From positions 124,001-188,000 of the forward strand of contig CACHOJ010000001.1 in assembly GCA_902581405.1 (NCBI GenBank): a DNA stretch of 64,000 bases. Direction: 5' to 3'. The notes under the pieces were generated by a model. The model saw only the letters and a list, made by a program, of their open reading frames with translations. It made no database searches and was not told the origin of the DNA. Source of the DNA: an uncultured Pelagibacteraceae bacterium. GTDB lineage: Bacteria > Pseudomonadota > Alphaproteobacteria > Pelagibacterales > Pelagibacteraceae. A program made the position numbers and the translations under genes. How positions within the stretch are numbered: the stretch's first letter is position 1; every line of letters starts with the position of its first letter. Shown here piece after piece: positions 1 through 7,773 of the stretch.

Positions 1-443
1 ACCATCGGATATGCTGAATAATTATGAGTTAAAGCATACTTTATATTTTTATTTGATTTAATTTTTTTAAAAAGTTTTTTTGCTTGTGATAGATCACCTG
101 TAAATGGCTTGTCAGATATTATATGAATATTTTTGTCTATAAATTTTTCTGCAATAACTTGGTGACTTGAAGGAGGAGTCATAATCGCCACGACCTCAAT
201 ACCATCAAATCTTAGCGCCTCTTTATCAGCCATTTCTTTATAATTTGAGTAACATCTGTCTTTATCAATTCCTATTTTTTTGCCGAAAGTCTTTGAAATA
301 TTTGAATTTCTTGAAAAAACTCCTGAGACAATTTCATATTCGTCATCAAATCTTGAGGAAATTCTATGGACATGTCCTATCCATGATTTTGGACCACCGC
401 CAACAATGCCTAATTTAATTTTTTTGCCTTTAATTAATCTCAT
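1..443 (-). CDS. Gfo/Idh/MocA family NAD(P)-dependent oxidoreductase, N-terminal part (runs off left edge)
   Basis: The open frame begins at an ATG at 443 and continues off position 1 without a stop, so about 147 residues of a protein of perhaps 370-390 are present. The N-terminus carries a Rossmann motif (GIVGGGP near residue 13), followed by a substrate-loop sequence and the family's EKP-type motif as SDKPFTGDL near residue 115. Members of this family oxidise sugars or inositols. It is divergent from iolE with only 29 bp between the starts, so an inositol or inosose dehydrogenase role is plausible but not proven. Seen: Rossmann and DKP motifs. Inferred: substrate. Confidence 0.85.
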   Translation of the reverse strand, partial: MRLIKGKKIKLGIVGGGPKSWIGHVHRISSRFDDEYEIVSGVFSRNSNISKTFGKKIGIDKDRCYSNYKEMADKEALRFDGIEVVAIMTPPSSHQVIAEKFIDKNIHIISDKPFTGDLSQAKKLFKKIKSNKNIKYALTHNYSAYPM

Positions 444-472
444 GATCAAATATCTTAGCAAATATAAAAAAT

Positions 473-1375
473 ATGTCAGTAAAATTAGGGATAGCACCAA
501 TAGCGTGGAGCAATGATGACATGCCTGAACTAGGTGGAGACACTCCTCTTGAACAATGTTTATCGGAGGCAAGTCAGGCTGGATATATAGGTATAGAGTC
601 AGGTGGAAAATTTCCAAAAACATCCAAGGAATTATTACCAAAACTAGAAAAGTATAATTTAAAATTATGTTCTGGATGGTATAGTGGGAATCTTAGAAAA
701 AATTCTGTTGAAGAAGAAAAAAAATTAATTCAAAACCAACTTCAATTATTTAAAGACTGTGAGGCTCCATGTATTGTATTCGCTGAAGTTTTTGAATCAA
801 TACAAGGTAATCCAAAAAAAAAACTATCTAGTAGACCAAAAATGTCCAATGATGAATGGAAAGATTATTGTGTAAAAATATCTGAACTTGCAAGATATCT
901 TGAAGATGAAGGTATGCCATTAGCTTATCACCATCATATGGGCACAGTAATAGAAACGGAGGAAGAAACTATTAGGTTGTTAGAAAATACAGGTGACAGT
1001 GTAAAATTAACTTTAGATACTGGTCATATGCTATTTGCTCGGGGAAATTCTATTAATATAATCAATAAATTTAAAGAAAGAGTAATCCATATTCACTGCA
1101 AAGATATTAGAGAAGATGTATTAAAAAAAGCCCTTTCTGAGGATTTAAGTTTTAGAGATGCTTTTTTAGAAGGTGCTTTTACTGTGCCTGGCGATGGGTG
1201 TATCGACTATAAACCTCTGTTTGATATTTTGAAAAAAAATAATTACCAGGGTTGGCTGGTAGTGGAGGCTGAGCAAGATCCAAAAAAAGCAAATCCTCTT
1301 GAGTATGCAATTATGGGTTATAAATATATTACAGATACTTTAAAGAAATCAAATTTAGAGATTGATAAACTATAA
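473..1375 (+). CDS. iolE: Inosose dehydratase (IolE), TIM-barrel sugar isomerase family
   Basis: IolE dehydrates scyllo-inosose to the trihydroxycyclohexanedione that IolD then hydrolyses, in cytosolic myo-inositol catabolism. The 300-residue length is normal. The N-terminal signature GIAPIAWSNDDMPELGG (6-22) is nearly the IolE hallmark. The xylose-isomerase-like barrel shows HHHMGT (153-158), LDTGH (181-185), HIHCKD (206-211) and VEAEQDP (264-270), which supply the expected acidic and histidine metal ligands. Its 3' end overlaps the convergent hydroxyacid dehydrogenase by 6 bp. iolD lies 8 kb away, so the pathway is split here. An unrelated sugar epimerase of the same fold is the only alternative, and the signature argues against it. 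Confidence 0.87.
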   Translation: MSVKLGIAPIAWSNDDMPELGGDTPLEQCLSEASQAGYIGIESGGKFPKTSKELLPKLEKYNLKLCSGWYSGNLRKNSVEEEKKLIQNQLQLFKDCEAPCIVFAEVFESIQGNPKKKLSSRPKMSNDEWKDYCVKISELARYLEDEGMPLAYHHHMGTVIETEEETIRLLENTGDSVKLTLDTGHMLFARGNSINIINKFKERVIHIHCKDIREDVLKKALSEDLSFRDAFLEGAFTVPGDGCIDYKPLFDILKKNNYQGWLVVEAEQDPKKANPLEYAIMGYKYITDTLKKSNLEIDKL

Positions 1376-2326
1376 TTTTACTTTTTTACTATCTTCGAGT
1401 TTGCCATCAAAAAAATCGAAAATATTTTGTATAGTTTCTATTGCCATTCTAGTCATGCACTCTTCGGTAAACGCTGCTGCATGAGGGCTAAGGAAAACTT
1501 TTTCATTTTTTAATAATGGATTGTCACCTTCTGGAGGCTCTACTTCAAATACATCGATACCTGCTCCAAAAATTAGGTTCTCCTTTAATGCTCTATCTAA
1601 GTCTTTCTCATTTATAATTCCACCTCTTGCAGCATTTATGATGATGCAATTTTTTTTCATAGTTTTAAGAAGTTCATAATTTATGATATTTTTAGTTTGA
1701 TCAGTTAAAGGTATATGGAGTGACACAGCATCCATATCTTTTATAGTTTCTGATAAATCTTCAACTTTTTTTCCACCCATTTTGCTTATTGTTTCTGCAT
1801 CTACAAATGGATCATAAACAAAAACATTCATTTCAAATCCTAAACATCTTTTAATCAATGCTTTTCCAATTCTTCCAAAACCAGCTATAAGAATATTTTT
1901 GTTCCAAATCTCTATTGTTTTTGGAAGCTTATTTCTCTCGGTAAATTTTCCACTTTTGACTGATTGATCATACATACCTTTTCTTTTTGATATACTTAAA
2001 AGCATGAAAAGAACATGTTCTGCAACTGCTACAGCGTTTGCTGTTGCAGTTATCGCCACATCGATATTTTTTTTTTTACAGCTATCTAAATCAATATTGT
2101 CGTAACCAACTCCATGTCTAGAAATTATTTTAAGTTCTTTTGCATTTTCAATTGCTTCTGCAGGCAAAATTGATGTTCTTAAAGACACTGCATCAGCATC
2201 TATAATTTTTTGTTTAACGTTTTCAAGGCTTAAATCCTCAACCACCTCGTAAGTATAGTTATTATTACTTTTTAATAATTCCATACCTTTTTCATGAATT
2301 GGTTGGACAATGAGAATTTTTTTCAT
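1370..2326 (-). CDS. D-isomer-specific 2-hydroxyacid dehydrogenase
   Basis: This NAD-dependent reductase/dehydrogenase of 2-hydroxyacids and 2-ketoacids is 318 residues long, normal for the compact SerA/GyaR-type subgroup without an ACT domain. The Rossmann motif GFGRIG is at 149-154, and the catalytic triad is visible as Arg234 (NAARGG), Glu263 (EVEPP) and His282 (SPHAAAF). It is the first of three paralogues of this family in the window, all next to sugar-acid genes. It may act on phosphoglycerate, hydroxypyruvate, glyoxylate or another ketoacid; the sequence does not decide. The PhyH-family gene ends 15 bp upstream on the same strand, so the two are probably co-transcribed. Confidence 0.85.
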   Translation of the reverse strand: MKKILIVQPIHEKGMELLKSNNNYTYEVVEDLSLENVKQKIIDADAVSLRTSILPAEAIENAKELKIISRHGVGYDNIDLDSCKKKNIDVAITATANAVAVAEHVLFMLLSISKRKGMYDQSVKSGKFTERNKLPKTIEIWNKNILIAGFGRIGKALIKRCLGFEMNVFVYDPFVDAETISKMGGKKVEDLSETIKDMDAVSLHIPLTDQTKNIINYELLKTMKKNCIIINAARGGIINEKDLDRALKENLIFGAGIDVFEVEPPEGDNPLLKNEKVFLSPHAAAFTEECMTRMAIETIQNIFDFFDGKLEDSKKVKL

Positions 2327-2341
2327 AATTTAAAAATGAAA

Positions 2342-3331
2342 TTATATTAATCTAGCAAGATCTCTTTTACTATTTTTAAATGTAGGAAGTGGATATTTAA
2401 ATGCATATTTTCTTGGTATACATTTATTTTTAGCTTTCTCCCATAAAGAGATCCATTGCTTGTAATTATGAATAGTAATATTTTTTTTATTTCTACTTCT
2501 CACGTAAAAATTTGGTAGAGGTTTTCTACCTGATGGAGTCCCAGCTCTGTTATATCTTAAGTCAGCGCTTATTCTAAAATCGTTAGATCTATTAGGTAAA
2601 GAACAATGTATAGAGTGTTTGTGTAAAATAATTATATCACCCACATTTGCTTCCAGAAAAATTGGCTTAAATTTATCAAGTAATTTACTACCTTTTATCT
2701 CGACCTGACCTTTATATCCAGACACATGATTTAATAAACCCAGTTTGTTTATTTCTTTAACGGTAATCATGCATCCATTATTTTTGGTAGTTTTTGTAAA
2801 TGGTATCCAAACGGTCACCATATCTGTCAATCTTTGTCCAACAGATGATAATACTGCTGCGTCTTGGTGCCAAGGAGTTCTACCTGAAAGCCCATCATGA
2901 ACAGAGTGTCTAGGCAGTTTACTTTCCGGTTGTTTAATTCTTGTATTCTGAACAGGATTAGAAAGAATCTCAGATCCTAATAATTGTTCTACAACATCTA
3001 AAATTTTTTTATGGTTTATTAAGTTCCATAAAGATTGTGATGCAAAGTAATCACTATCTTTTTTCACATTATCTCTTGGCAGTCTGGTATTAAAATGTTG
3101 GTCAAGATCATCAATATTTAATTTTGATATATAGGTATATTTTTTTTTAAAATCATATTTAAAAACTTTTTCTCTCATATGTATGGGTGCAAACTTATTA
3201 ACTAGATTGTCCATTACATATTCCATATCGTTTAAGATAGGCTTTAAATCTTTGTTGAAATTAAGAATATTTTTTATTCTTAGGTATCCATCTCTGTCTA
3301 AAATTTTCTTTAATTTGCTACTAACTTGCAT
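2342..3331 (-). CDS. Phytanoyl-CoA dioxygenase (PhyH) family Fe(II)/2-oxoglutarate oxygenase
   Basis: This is a 329-residue double-stranded beta-helix oxygenase. The facial triad is visible as HQD (155-157) and His242 in SIHCS, followed by Arg253 in a DFRISADLRY strand, the usual 2-oxoglutarate-binding arginine. PhyH-family enzymes hydroxylate lipids, small acids, ectoine or natural-product substrates, so the substrate cannot be named. Its start overlaps the end of the preceding oxygenase gene by 11 bp, indicating translational coupling. The C-terminus is basic. Context (PanE-like reductase, hydroxyacid dehydrogenase) suggests small-molecule catabolism rather than lipid work, but that is inference. 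Confidence 0.8.
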   Translation of the reverse strand: MQVSSKLKKILDRDGYLRIKNILNFNKDLKPILNDMEYVMDNLVNKFAPIHMREKVFKYDFKKKYTYISKLNIDDLDQHFNTRLPRDNVKKDSDYFASQSLWNLINHKKILDVVEQLLGSEILSNPVQNTRIKQPESKLPRHSVHDGLSGRTPWHQDAAVLSSVGQRLTDMVTVWIPFTKTTKNNGCMITVKEINKLGLLNHVSGYKGQVEIKGSKLLDKFKPIFLEANVGDIIILHKHSIHCSLPNRSNDFRISADLRYNRAGTPSGRKPLPNFYVRSRNKKNITIHNYKQWISLWEKAKNKCIPRKYAFKYPLPTFKNSKRDLARLI

Positions 3332-4196
3332 GTTTACAAGATTTTAGCAGATAATTTGAATCATGAAAAGATGTAAGCATTCTTTTTTTCGTCGCAACTA
3401 TATGAGGGTGATATTCAAAATTTTTATATTTCCATATAACAGGTTTATTAAATGCATAACTTCCATAAATAAAAAATCTTTTTGGACAGTTTTTTTCCTT
3501 AAATCGTGTTACCCCATGATAAGAATTAGGAGTAGATTTAAAGAAAATTACGCTTCCCTTCTTTGGTGTAAACTCCATTAATTTATCAAGTTCATTAATT
3601 TTGGGAAATCTTCTAAAACTTTTTCTAAGGTTTCTGTTAGCTTTTTTTTTGTATAGAGTAAGAGACCCTCCATTTTTTTTTGGTATATCAGTTAAATATA
3701 TCAAAAAATTATATATTCTATTGATATCATCTCTATGCGGCCTCAATCTATACCCTCCTTTAGATACTGAAAAATCAATATCTAGATTTAAATTCGGGTT
3801 TTTATAATTTTTACCTAGCAATCTTTTTAGCTCTTTAGAATTTACTTTTCTTTTTAATGTATATTTTTTTTTATTAAATATTTTTGGTTTAAACAAACTT
3901 TCCCATGTATTTGCCTTAAACTCTGCTTTAAATTTCTTATCAATTTTCTTATAAAATGATTTTGTATTGAAAGTAGCAAAAAGTTTTTTTGAGATTTTAG
4001 AAGTTGAAATATATTTGTTGAAATTTTTTGACCCTTTGTTAATCCTATTTCTGCCACCCATAATCATATCATCGAAATTTTTTGAATTACTTATTTCTTT
4101 AATTAACGAATTGCAGACTTTTTTACTGATTATTTGTTCTCCAACAATGACCGGGAAGTTTGATTTAATTTTCTTTAGTTTGTTAATTTTCAGCAT
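3321..4196 (-). CDS. 2-oxoglutarate/Fe(II) oxygenase, prolyl-4-hydroxylase-like fold
   Basis: The 291-residue protein is very lysine-rich at its N-terminus. The core has an HRD iron motif (154-156) in YRLRPHRDD, then NGGSLTLYKK, a strand SVIFFKST, His227 in SYHGVTRF and Arg240, which together form the facial triad and oxoglutarate site of P4H-type 2OG oxygenases. Substrate is unknown; relatives act on proteins, sugars or amino acids. It starts directly at the end of the PanE-like gene (its ATG abuts that stop) and overlaps the PhyH gene by 11 bp, so four minus-strand genes read as one unit. It is not homologous at sequence level to its PhyH neighbour. Confidence 0.72.
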   Translation of the reverse strand: MLKINKLKKIKSNFPVIVGEQIISKKVCNSLIKEISNSKNFDDMIMGGRNRINKGSKNFNKYISTSKISKKLFATFNTKSFYKKIDKKFKAEFKANTWESLFKPKIFNKKKYTLKRKVNSKELKRLLGKNYKNPNLNLDIDFSVSKGGYRLRPHRDDINRIYNFLIYLTDIPKKNGGSLTLYKKKANRNLRKSFRRFPKINELDKLMEFTPKKGSVIFFKSTPNSYHGVTRFKEKNCPKRFFIYGSYAFNKPVIWKYKNFEYHPHIVATKKRMLTSFHDSNYLLKSCKHAS

Positions 4197-5141
4197 TTAG
4201 CTGTACATACCCTCTTTTACTCTAATCATTTTGTACATTAGATCATTCAAAGGTGTGGCTATTCCATGTTTTTTTCCTATTTTAGATACAGCTCCACTTA
4301 TGAAATCAATTTCAGTTTTTCTTTTGTAAAGTACATCAAAAGCCATTGAGGACTTGTTTGTTTGTTTTGAATCAACAATTTTATTAAACATAAATAAACA
4401 CTCATCTTCAGAAACATTAACGCCATCTGCTAAAGCAACTTCCCTTGTTTCTAAAATAATCTCTTTACCTAAACTTCTAGATACGTCATTGGCATTATTA
4501 TTTATGTAAAGATCAGTATGATGTAGATCAAAAATAGCTGAAAGTGGGCCAATTGCGGTTAAAGCAAAAAGTTTCATCCATTTTCTTTTTTTTACATCCT
4601 CAGCTGCAATCATTTCTAAATTATGCGCTGTAAATGTGTCTGCAATTTCTGTTATTCTATCTGTTATTCCGCCATCATATTCTCCAATCCAAGAAGGCAA
4701 AGCTGCATGATTCATAATATGACCAGGGCCTAAGATATTTGATGCTTGAGTTGTTGTTCCTCCAATTACTTTTTCATCGCCAACAATACTTTTAATTATA
4801 GCTTCATGTCCAATTCCATTTTGAAAAGACATAAAAACTGTTTTATCTCTAATAATGTTTTTAATACTTTTTAAAGCTGGTTCTAGAGCTGTTGCTTTAC
4901 ACATTACTATTACAGCATCAACTTTTCCAATTGTAGATGGATCTGATGTTGCAGGTATTCTTATAAATCTATCACCACCATGGCCATCCATTTTTAGACC
5001 ATTTTTATTAATTTCTTCAACATGCTCTTTCCAAACATCAATGAGCGTTACATCAAGACCTTTTTCTGCTAGAAGACCTCCAAATAGACAACCCATTGCT
5101 CCTGCACCAAGAACTGCAACTTTTAAATCTTTATTATTCAT
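4197..5141 (-). CDS. Ketopantoate reductase family protein (ApbA/PanE-like)
   Basis: This 314-residue NADP-dependent 2-ketoacid reductase has the N-terminal motif LGAGAMGCLFGG (11-22), Lys82 in CKATALEP, Asn108 in FQNGIG, Lys190 in KWMKL and Glu277 in KTEIDFISGA. These match the catalytic and substrate residues of PanE, so it should be active. PanE makes pantoate, but many paralogues reduce other branched 2-ketoacids. It heads a four-gene minus-strand run and is divergent, over 63 bp, from the DUF1907/PanB-like pair. Both classic pantoate-pathway folds therefore sit side by side, although the PanB-like partner has lost key residues. The family call is firm; the substrate is open. Confidence 0.82.
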   Translation of the reverse strand: MNNKDLKVAVLGAGAMGCLFGGLLAEKGLDVTLIDVWKEHVEEINKNGLKMDGHGGDRFIRIPATSDPSTIGKVDAVIVMCKATALEPALKSIKNIIRDKTVFMSFQNGIGHEAIIKSIVGDEKVIGGTTTQASNILGPGHIMNHAALPSWIGEYDGGITDRITEIADTFTAHNLEMIAAEDVKKRKWMKLFALTAIGPLSAIFDLHHTDLYINNNANDVSRSLGKEIILETREVALADGVNVSEDECLFMFNKIVDSKQTNKSSMAFDVLYKRKTEIDFISGAVSKIGKKHGIATPLNDLMYKMIRVKEGMYS

Positions 5142-5204
5142 ATTTAAAATCGAAATATATTTATGTAAAAAAATTATGCAATATATTATGTAACTAATTA
5201 ATAT

Positions 5205-6173
5205 ATGAAATTAAAAATAGAAAAAGGAATTTTCAAAAAATTTGAGTTAAAAGAAATATCAAACGCATTAGAAAAAGGTCTGTCAAAGAATTATGACAGC
5301 GTGAAAGCAGAAGTAATTGATTGCCCAAATTTAAGAAATTGGGATTGTCCGTCTGAAGGTATGAGTGGCAACCAAAGGATAATCGATGTCGGAGGAGAGC
5401 CCTACATGCACGATCCTAAATATCTTGGAACTGAATTTGATTATGCTGAAATCTCAAAAATGATTGGATCAGAAAAATCATATGCACTTGGAGCAGGATC
5501 TGGAGCAATGTCTTGCCTCGATGGACACTGTGGAGAACTAGTTATAAATGAAAACTTAATAACTAAAGAAAATAAGTCTTTAATTGCTAGGGTAGGGAAA
5601 GATAAAGAATGTATAGTAGAGGACTATACTGCAAGTAAACATGGTGGGCTTGGTAACATTTATTATTCAGATGGTGTTAAAGGAAAAGTTATTTATTTAA
5701 ACATAAAAAAAAGAACTGGAAATCAAGGTTCATTACCTCAATCAATTAGAACAGCACTTTCTGACAATCTTAAAATTGGGTATAAAAATCATATTGCTCT
5801 TGCTGGTGTATTTAGAGTTTTGAATGGAAAAATAAGATCACACGTACAACCAGATTATAAGGATATAAAACATGAATATTATGATCCACAATTGATGAAA
5901 TGCACAAAAGACTTTCTACAATTTTATGAGCCTGTTGGACCAAAATTACAATGCTATACTGTTTTATGGACTGGTGATCCAACGGGGGGAGAATTAAATT
6001 TAAGAGAGTCTGGAGAGCATACTCACTTCCACTCATATGAGCATAAAAATGACGCTGGACATTATCATTTTGACGTATCGCCTGATGAAATTGAATATGA
6101 AGGATACTTTAATATTGCACAAGAAGTACATAGAGTGAATAATATCTATAAAGAATTAAAAAATATAAAATGA
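5205..6173 (+). CDS. DUF1907 protein, C11orf54 (ester hydrolase-like) homologue
   Basis: The 322-residue protein aligns by eye along its whole length with the animal protein C11orf54 (PTD012). Shared blocks are VIDCPNL (37-43), GMSGNQRIIDVGGEPY (52-67), LGAGSGAMS (95-103), KKRTG (168-172), SHVQPDY (212-218), FYEPVGPKL (240-248) and the histidine cluster EHTHFHSYE (271-279) ... GHYHFDVSPDEIEYEGYF (285-302). In the human structure three of those histidines bind zinc, and ester-hydrolase activity has been reported. The physiological substrate is not settled. The stop overlaps the next start in an ATGA, so it is translationally coupled to the PanB-like gene. An enzymatic role on a carbonyl or ester intermediate is inference. 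Confidence 0.85.
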   Translation: MKLKIEKGIFKKFELKEISNALEKGLSKNYDSVKAEVIDCPNLRNWDCPSEGMSGNQRIIDVGGEPYMHDPKYLGTEFDYAEISKMIGSEKSYALGAGSGAMSCLDGHCGELVINENLITKENKSLIARVGKDKECIVEDYTASKHGGLGNIYYSDGVKGKVIYLNIKKRTGNQGSLPQSIRTALSDNLKIGYKNHIALAGVFRVLNGKIRSHVQPDYKDIKHEYYDPQLMKCTKDFLQFYEPVGPKLQCYTVLWTGDPTGGELNLRESGEHTHFHSYEHKNDAGHYHFDVSPDEIEYEGYFNIAQEVHRVNNIYKELKNIK

Positions 6174-6985
6174 AAAAGATTTATACTTGGGCTGCTCAAC
6201 CTGCCAACAGATCTCTCACAGTTGATGATCTTAAAAAGGCAAAAGGAAAAAAAAAATTTACTCAAGTCACAGCCAATACACTAGATGAAGCTGAGGCCGC
6301 AGAGATAGCTGGATTTGACATGGTAATCTGCAATGCTTTTAATGTAAAACAGGTGAGAGAGGGATCAAAGAATTTATTTTTAACTGCTGCACTAGTATTA
6401 AATAAGTTTGTCACTTCAGATGATATAATGAGAGGAGCGTTTGAAGCCTTAGAAAATGGAGCTGACGCTGTAATGACTCCTAGAAGCATGAAAATAGTAG
6501 AGATGTTGGCTAATGAAGATGTTCCAGTTATGGGGCATCTTGGTTTAGTTCCAAGAAAATCTACGTGGATTGGTGGATTAAGAGCAGTAGGAAAAAATAG
6601 TGAGGAGGCACACAACCTTTTTTTAAAATTTAAAAGATTGGAAAATGCGGGAGCCTTTTCTGCTGAATGTGAGGTTATCCCAGAAAATGTTATGGGAGAA
6701 ATCTCTAAAAGAACAAATATAGTTACAGTTTCTTTAGGTTCAGGAAAAAAAGCAGATGTAATGTATTTGTTCATGGAAGACATATGTGGAGATACTTTAA
6801 ACCCTCCAAGACATTCAAAAGCTTATGGGAATTTATTAAAATTAAAAAATGAAATAAAAATTGAGAGAATTCGAGCTCTCAAGGCATTTAAAAAAGATTC
6901 TATGGCTGGAAAATTTCCAGGAAAAAAACAGTCTTCAAATTTAAATAAAAAAGAGTTTGAGTCCTTTCTTGATAAACTAGATTAA
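6170..6985 (+). CDS. PanB-like (ketopantoate hydroxymethyltransferase fold) protein with altered active site
   Basis: The 271-residue protein keeps the PanB barrel landmarks: GHLGLVP (122-128) plus GGLRAVGK (135-142), AECEVIPENV (165-174), and the late segment SLGSGKKADVMYLFMEDICG. By eye, the PanB metal and catalytic positions are changed. The Asp of the VGDS motif corresponds to Asn55, the Asp of the LADLP motif to Ala74, and the Lys and Glu of the KIEGG motif to Met102 and Pro104. Glu166 is kept. It is therefore unlikely to be an ordinary ketopantoate synthase. It is coupled to the DUF1907 gene by a 4-bp overlap and converges on the aldolase gene with a 4-bp overlap. Function unknown; the fold assignment is good. 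Confidence 0.7.
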   Translation: MKKIYTWAAQPANRSLTVDDLKKAKGKKKFTQVTANTLDEAEAAEIAGFDMVICNAFNVKQVREGSKNLFLTAALVLNKFVTSDDIMRGAFEALENGADAVMTPRSMKIVEMLANEDVPVMGHLGLVPRKSTWIGGLRAVGKNSEEAHNLFLKFKRLENAGAFSAECEVIPENVMGEISKRTNIVTVSLGSGKKADVMYLFMEDICGDTLNPPRHSKAYGNLLKLKNEIKIERIRALKAFKKDSMAGKFPGKKQSSNLNKKEFESFLDKLD

Positions 6986-7773
6986 TAAGTTTCAGATTCT
7001 TTTTTATTTATTGAGCCCTTCATTTTTTCTACAATCGCTTTAGCACCAGCACTCATTGCTCTTTGATCAGCTCCTATAGTCACAAAATTAAAACCTTTAT
7101 CAATCATTTTTTGAGCATACTTAGTTGTTCCATTATGTATTCCTGCAAAGATATTATGTTTTTTAGCATGCTCTAATATTCTTAATATTTCAGAATATGC
7201 TTTTGTGTCCTCTGCTCTGTCAAAGCCAGGCTTTTCTCCAATCGCTAAACTTAAGTCAGCTGGACCAATATATATCCCATCCACACCGTCAGTAGACATA
7301 ATCTCATCTAATTTATCTAATGACTCCTTCGTTTCAATCATAGCTAACTTTAAAATTTCATCATTTGCATGATCAGCATAATCAGCCCCACCATAAATTA
7401 ATCCTCTAACTGGACCAAAACTTCTATATCCTCTTGGAGGATACATGCATGCTTGTACAAATCTTTCTGCCTCTTCTTTATTGCTTACCATAGGGCAAAT
7501 TATTCCATAACAACCAGCATCTAAAATTTTCATTATTTGTCCTGGTTCATTCCAATTTACTCTTGCAAGAGGCGTTACATCAGTTGAAGAAATTGTTTGA
7601 AGCATTGGAAGTGCGTTTGTGTAATCAACAAGTCCATGTTGCATATCTACAGTAAGGGAGTCCCAACCTTGATGCGCCATAACTTCTGCAGATACTGTAC
7701 TAGGTATTTGTAACCAGCCATTAACAACTGGCTTTCCCTCAGCCATCATTTGTTTAACTTTGTTTTTTCTCAT
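6982..7773 (-). CDS. HpcH/HpaI family class II aldolase (2-keto-3-deoxy acid aldolase)
   Basis: These metal-dependent pyruvate aldolases cleave 2-keto-3-deoxy sugar acids or 4-hydroxy-2-oxo acids to pyruvate plus an aldehyde. The length of 263 residues is normal. Visible are DMQHG with the catalytic His46, the YPPRGYRSFGP loop (111-121), metal-ligand Glu147 (MIETKE) and Asp173 (IGPADLS). It forms a pair with the aldehyde dehydrogenase, whose stop and this start share one base. The pair would give pyruvate plus an aldehyde that is then oxidised, as in RhmA-AldA pathways. A RhmD-like dehydratase occurs 10 kb downstream. The substrate is inferred, not shown. Confidence 0.86.
   Translation of the reverse strand: MRKNKVKQMMAEGKPVVNGWLQIPSTVSAEVMAHQGWDSLTVDMQHGLVDYTNALPMLQTISSTDVTPLARVNWNEPGQIMKILDAGCYGIICPMVSNKEEAERFVQACMYPPRGYRSFGPVRGLIYGGADYADHANDEILKLAMIETKESLDKLDEIMSTDGVDGIYIGPADLSLAIGEKPGFDRAEDTKAYSEILRILEHAKKHNIFAGIHNGTTKYAQKMIDKGFNFVTIGADQRAMSAGAKAIVEKMKGSINKKESETY

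Noticed and set aside
280..516. Open frame overlapping the truncated oxidoreductase and the iolE start
   Set aside because: It lies antisense to a well-supported Gfo/Idh/MocA gene and shows no family-like sequence.
6262..6783. 173-codon antisense open frame inside the PanB-like gene
   Set aside because: It is the exact shadow of a gene with clear motifs; serine/proline-rich composition reflects the reverse complement of A/G-rich codons.
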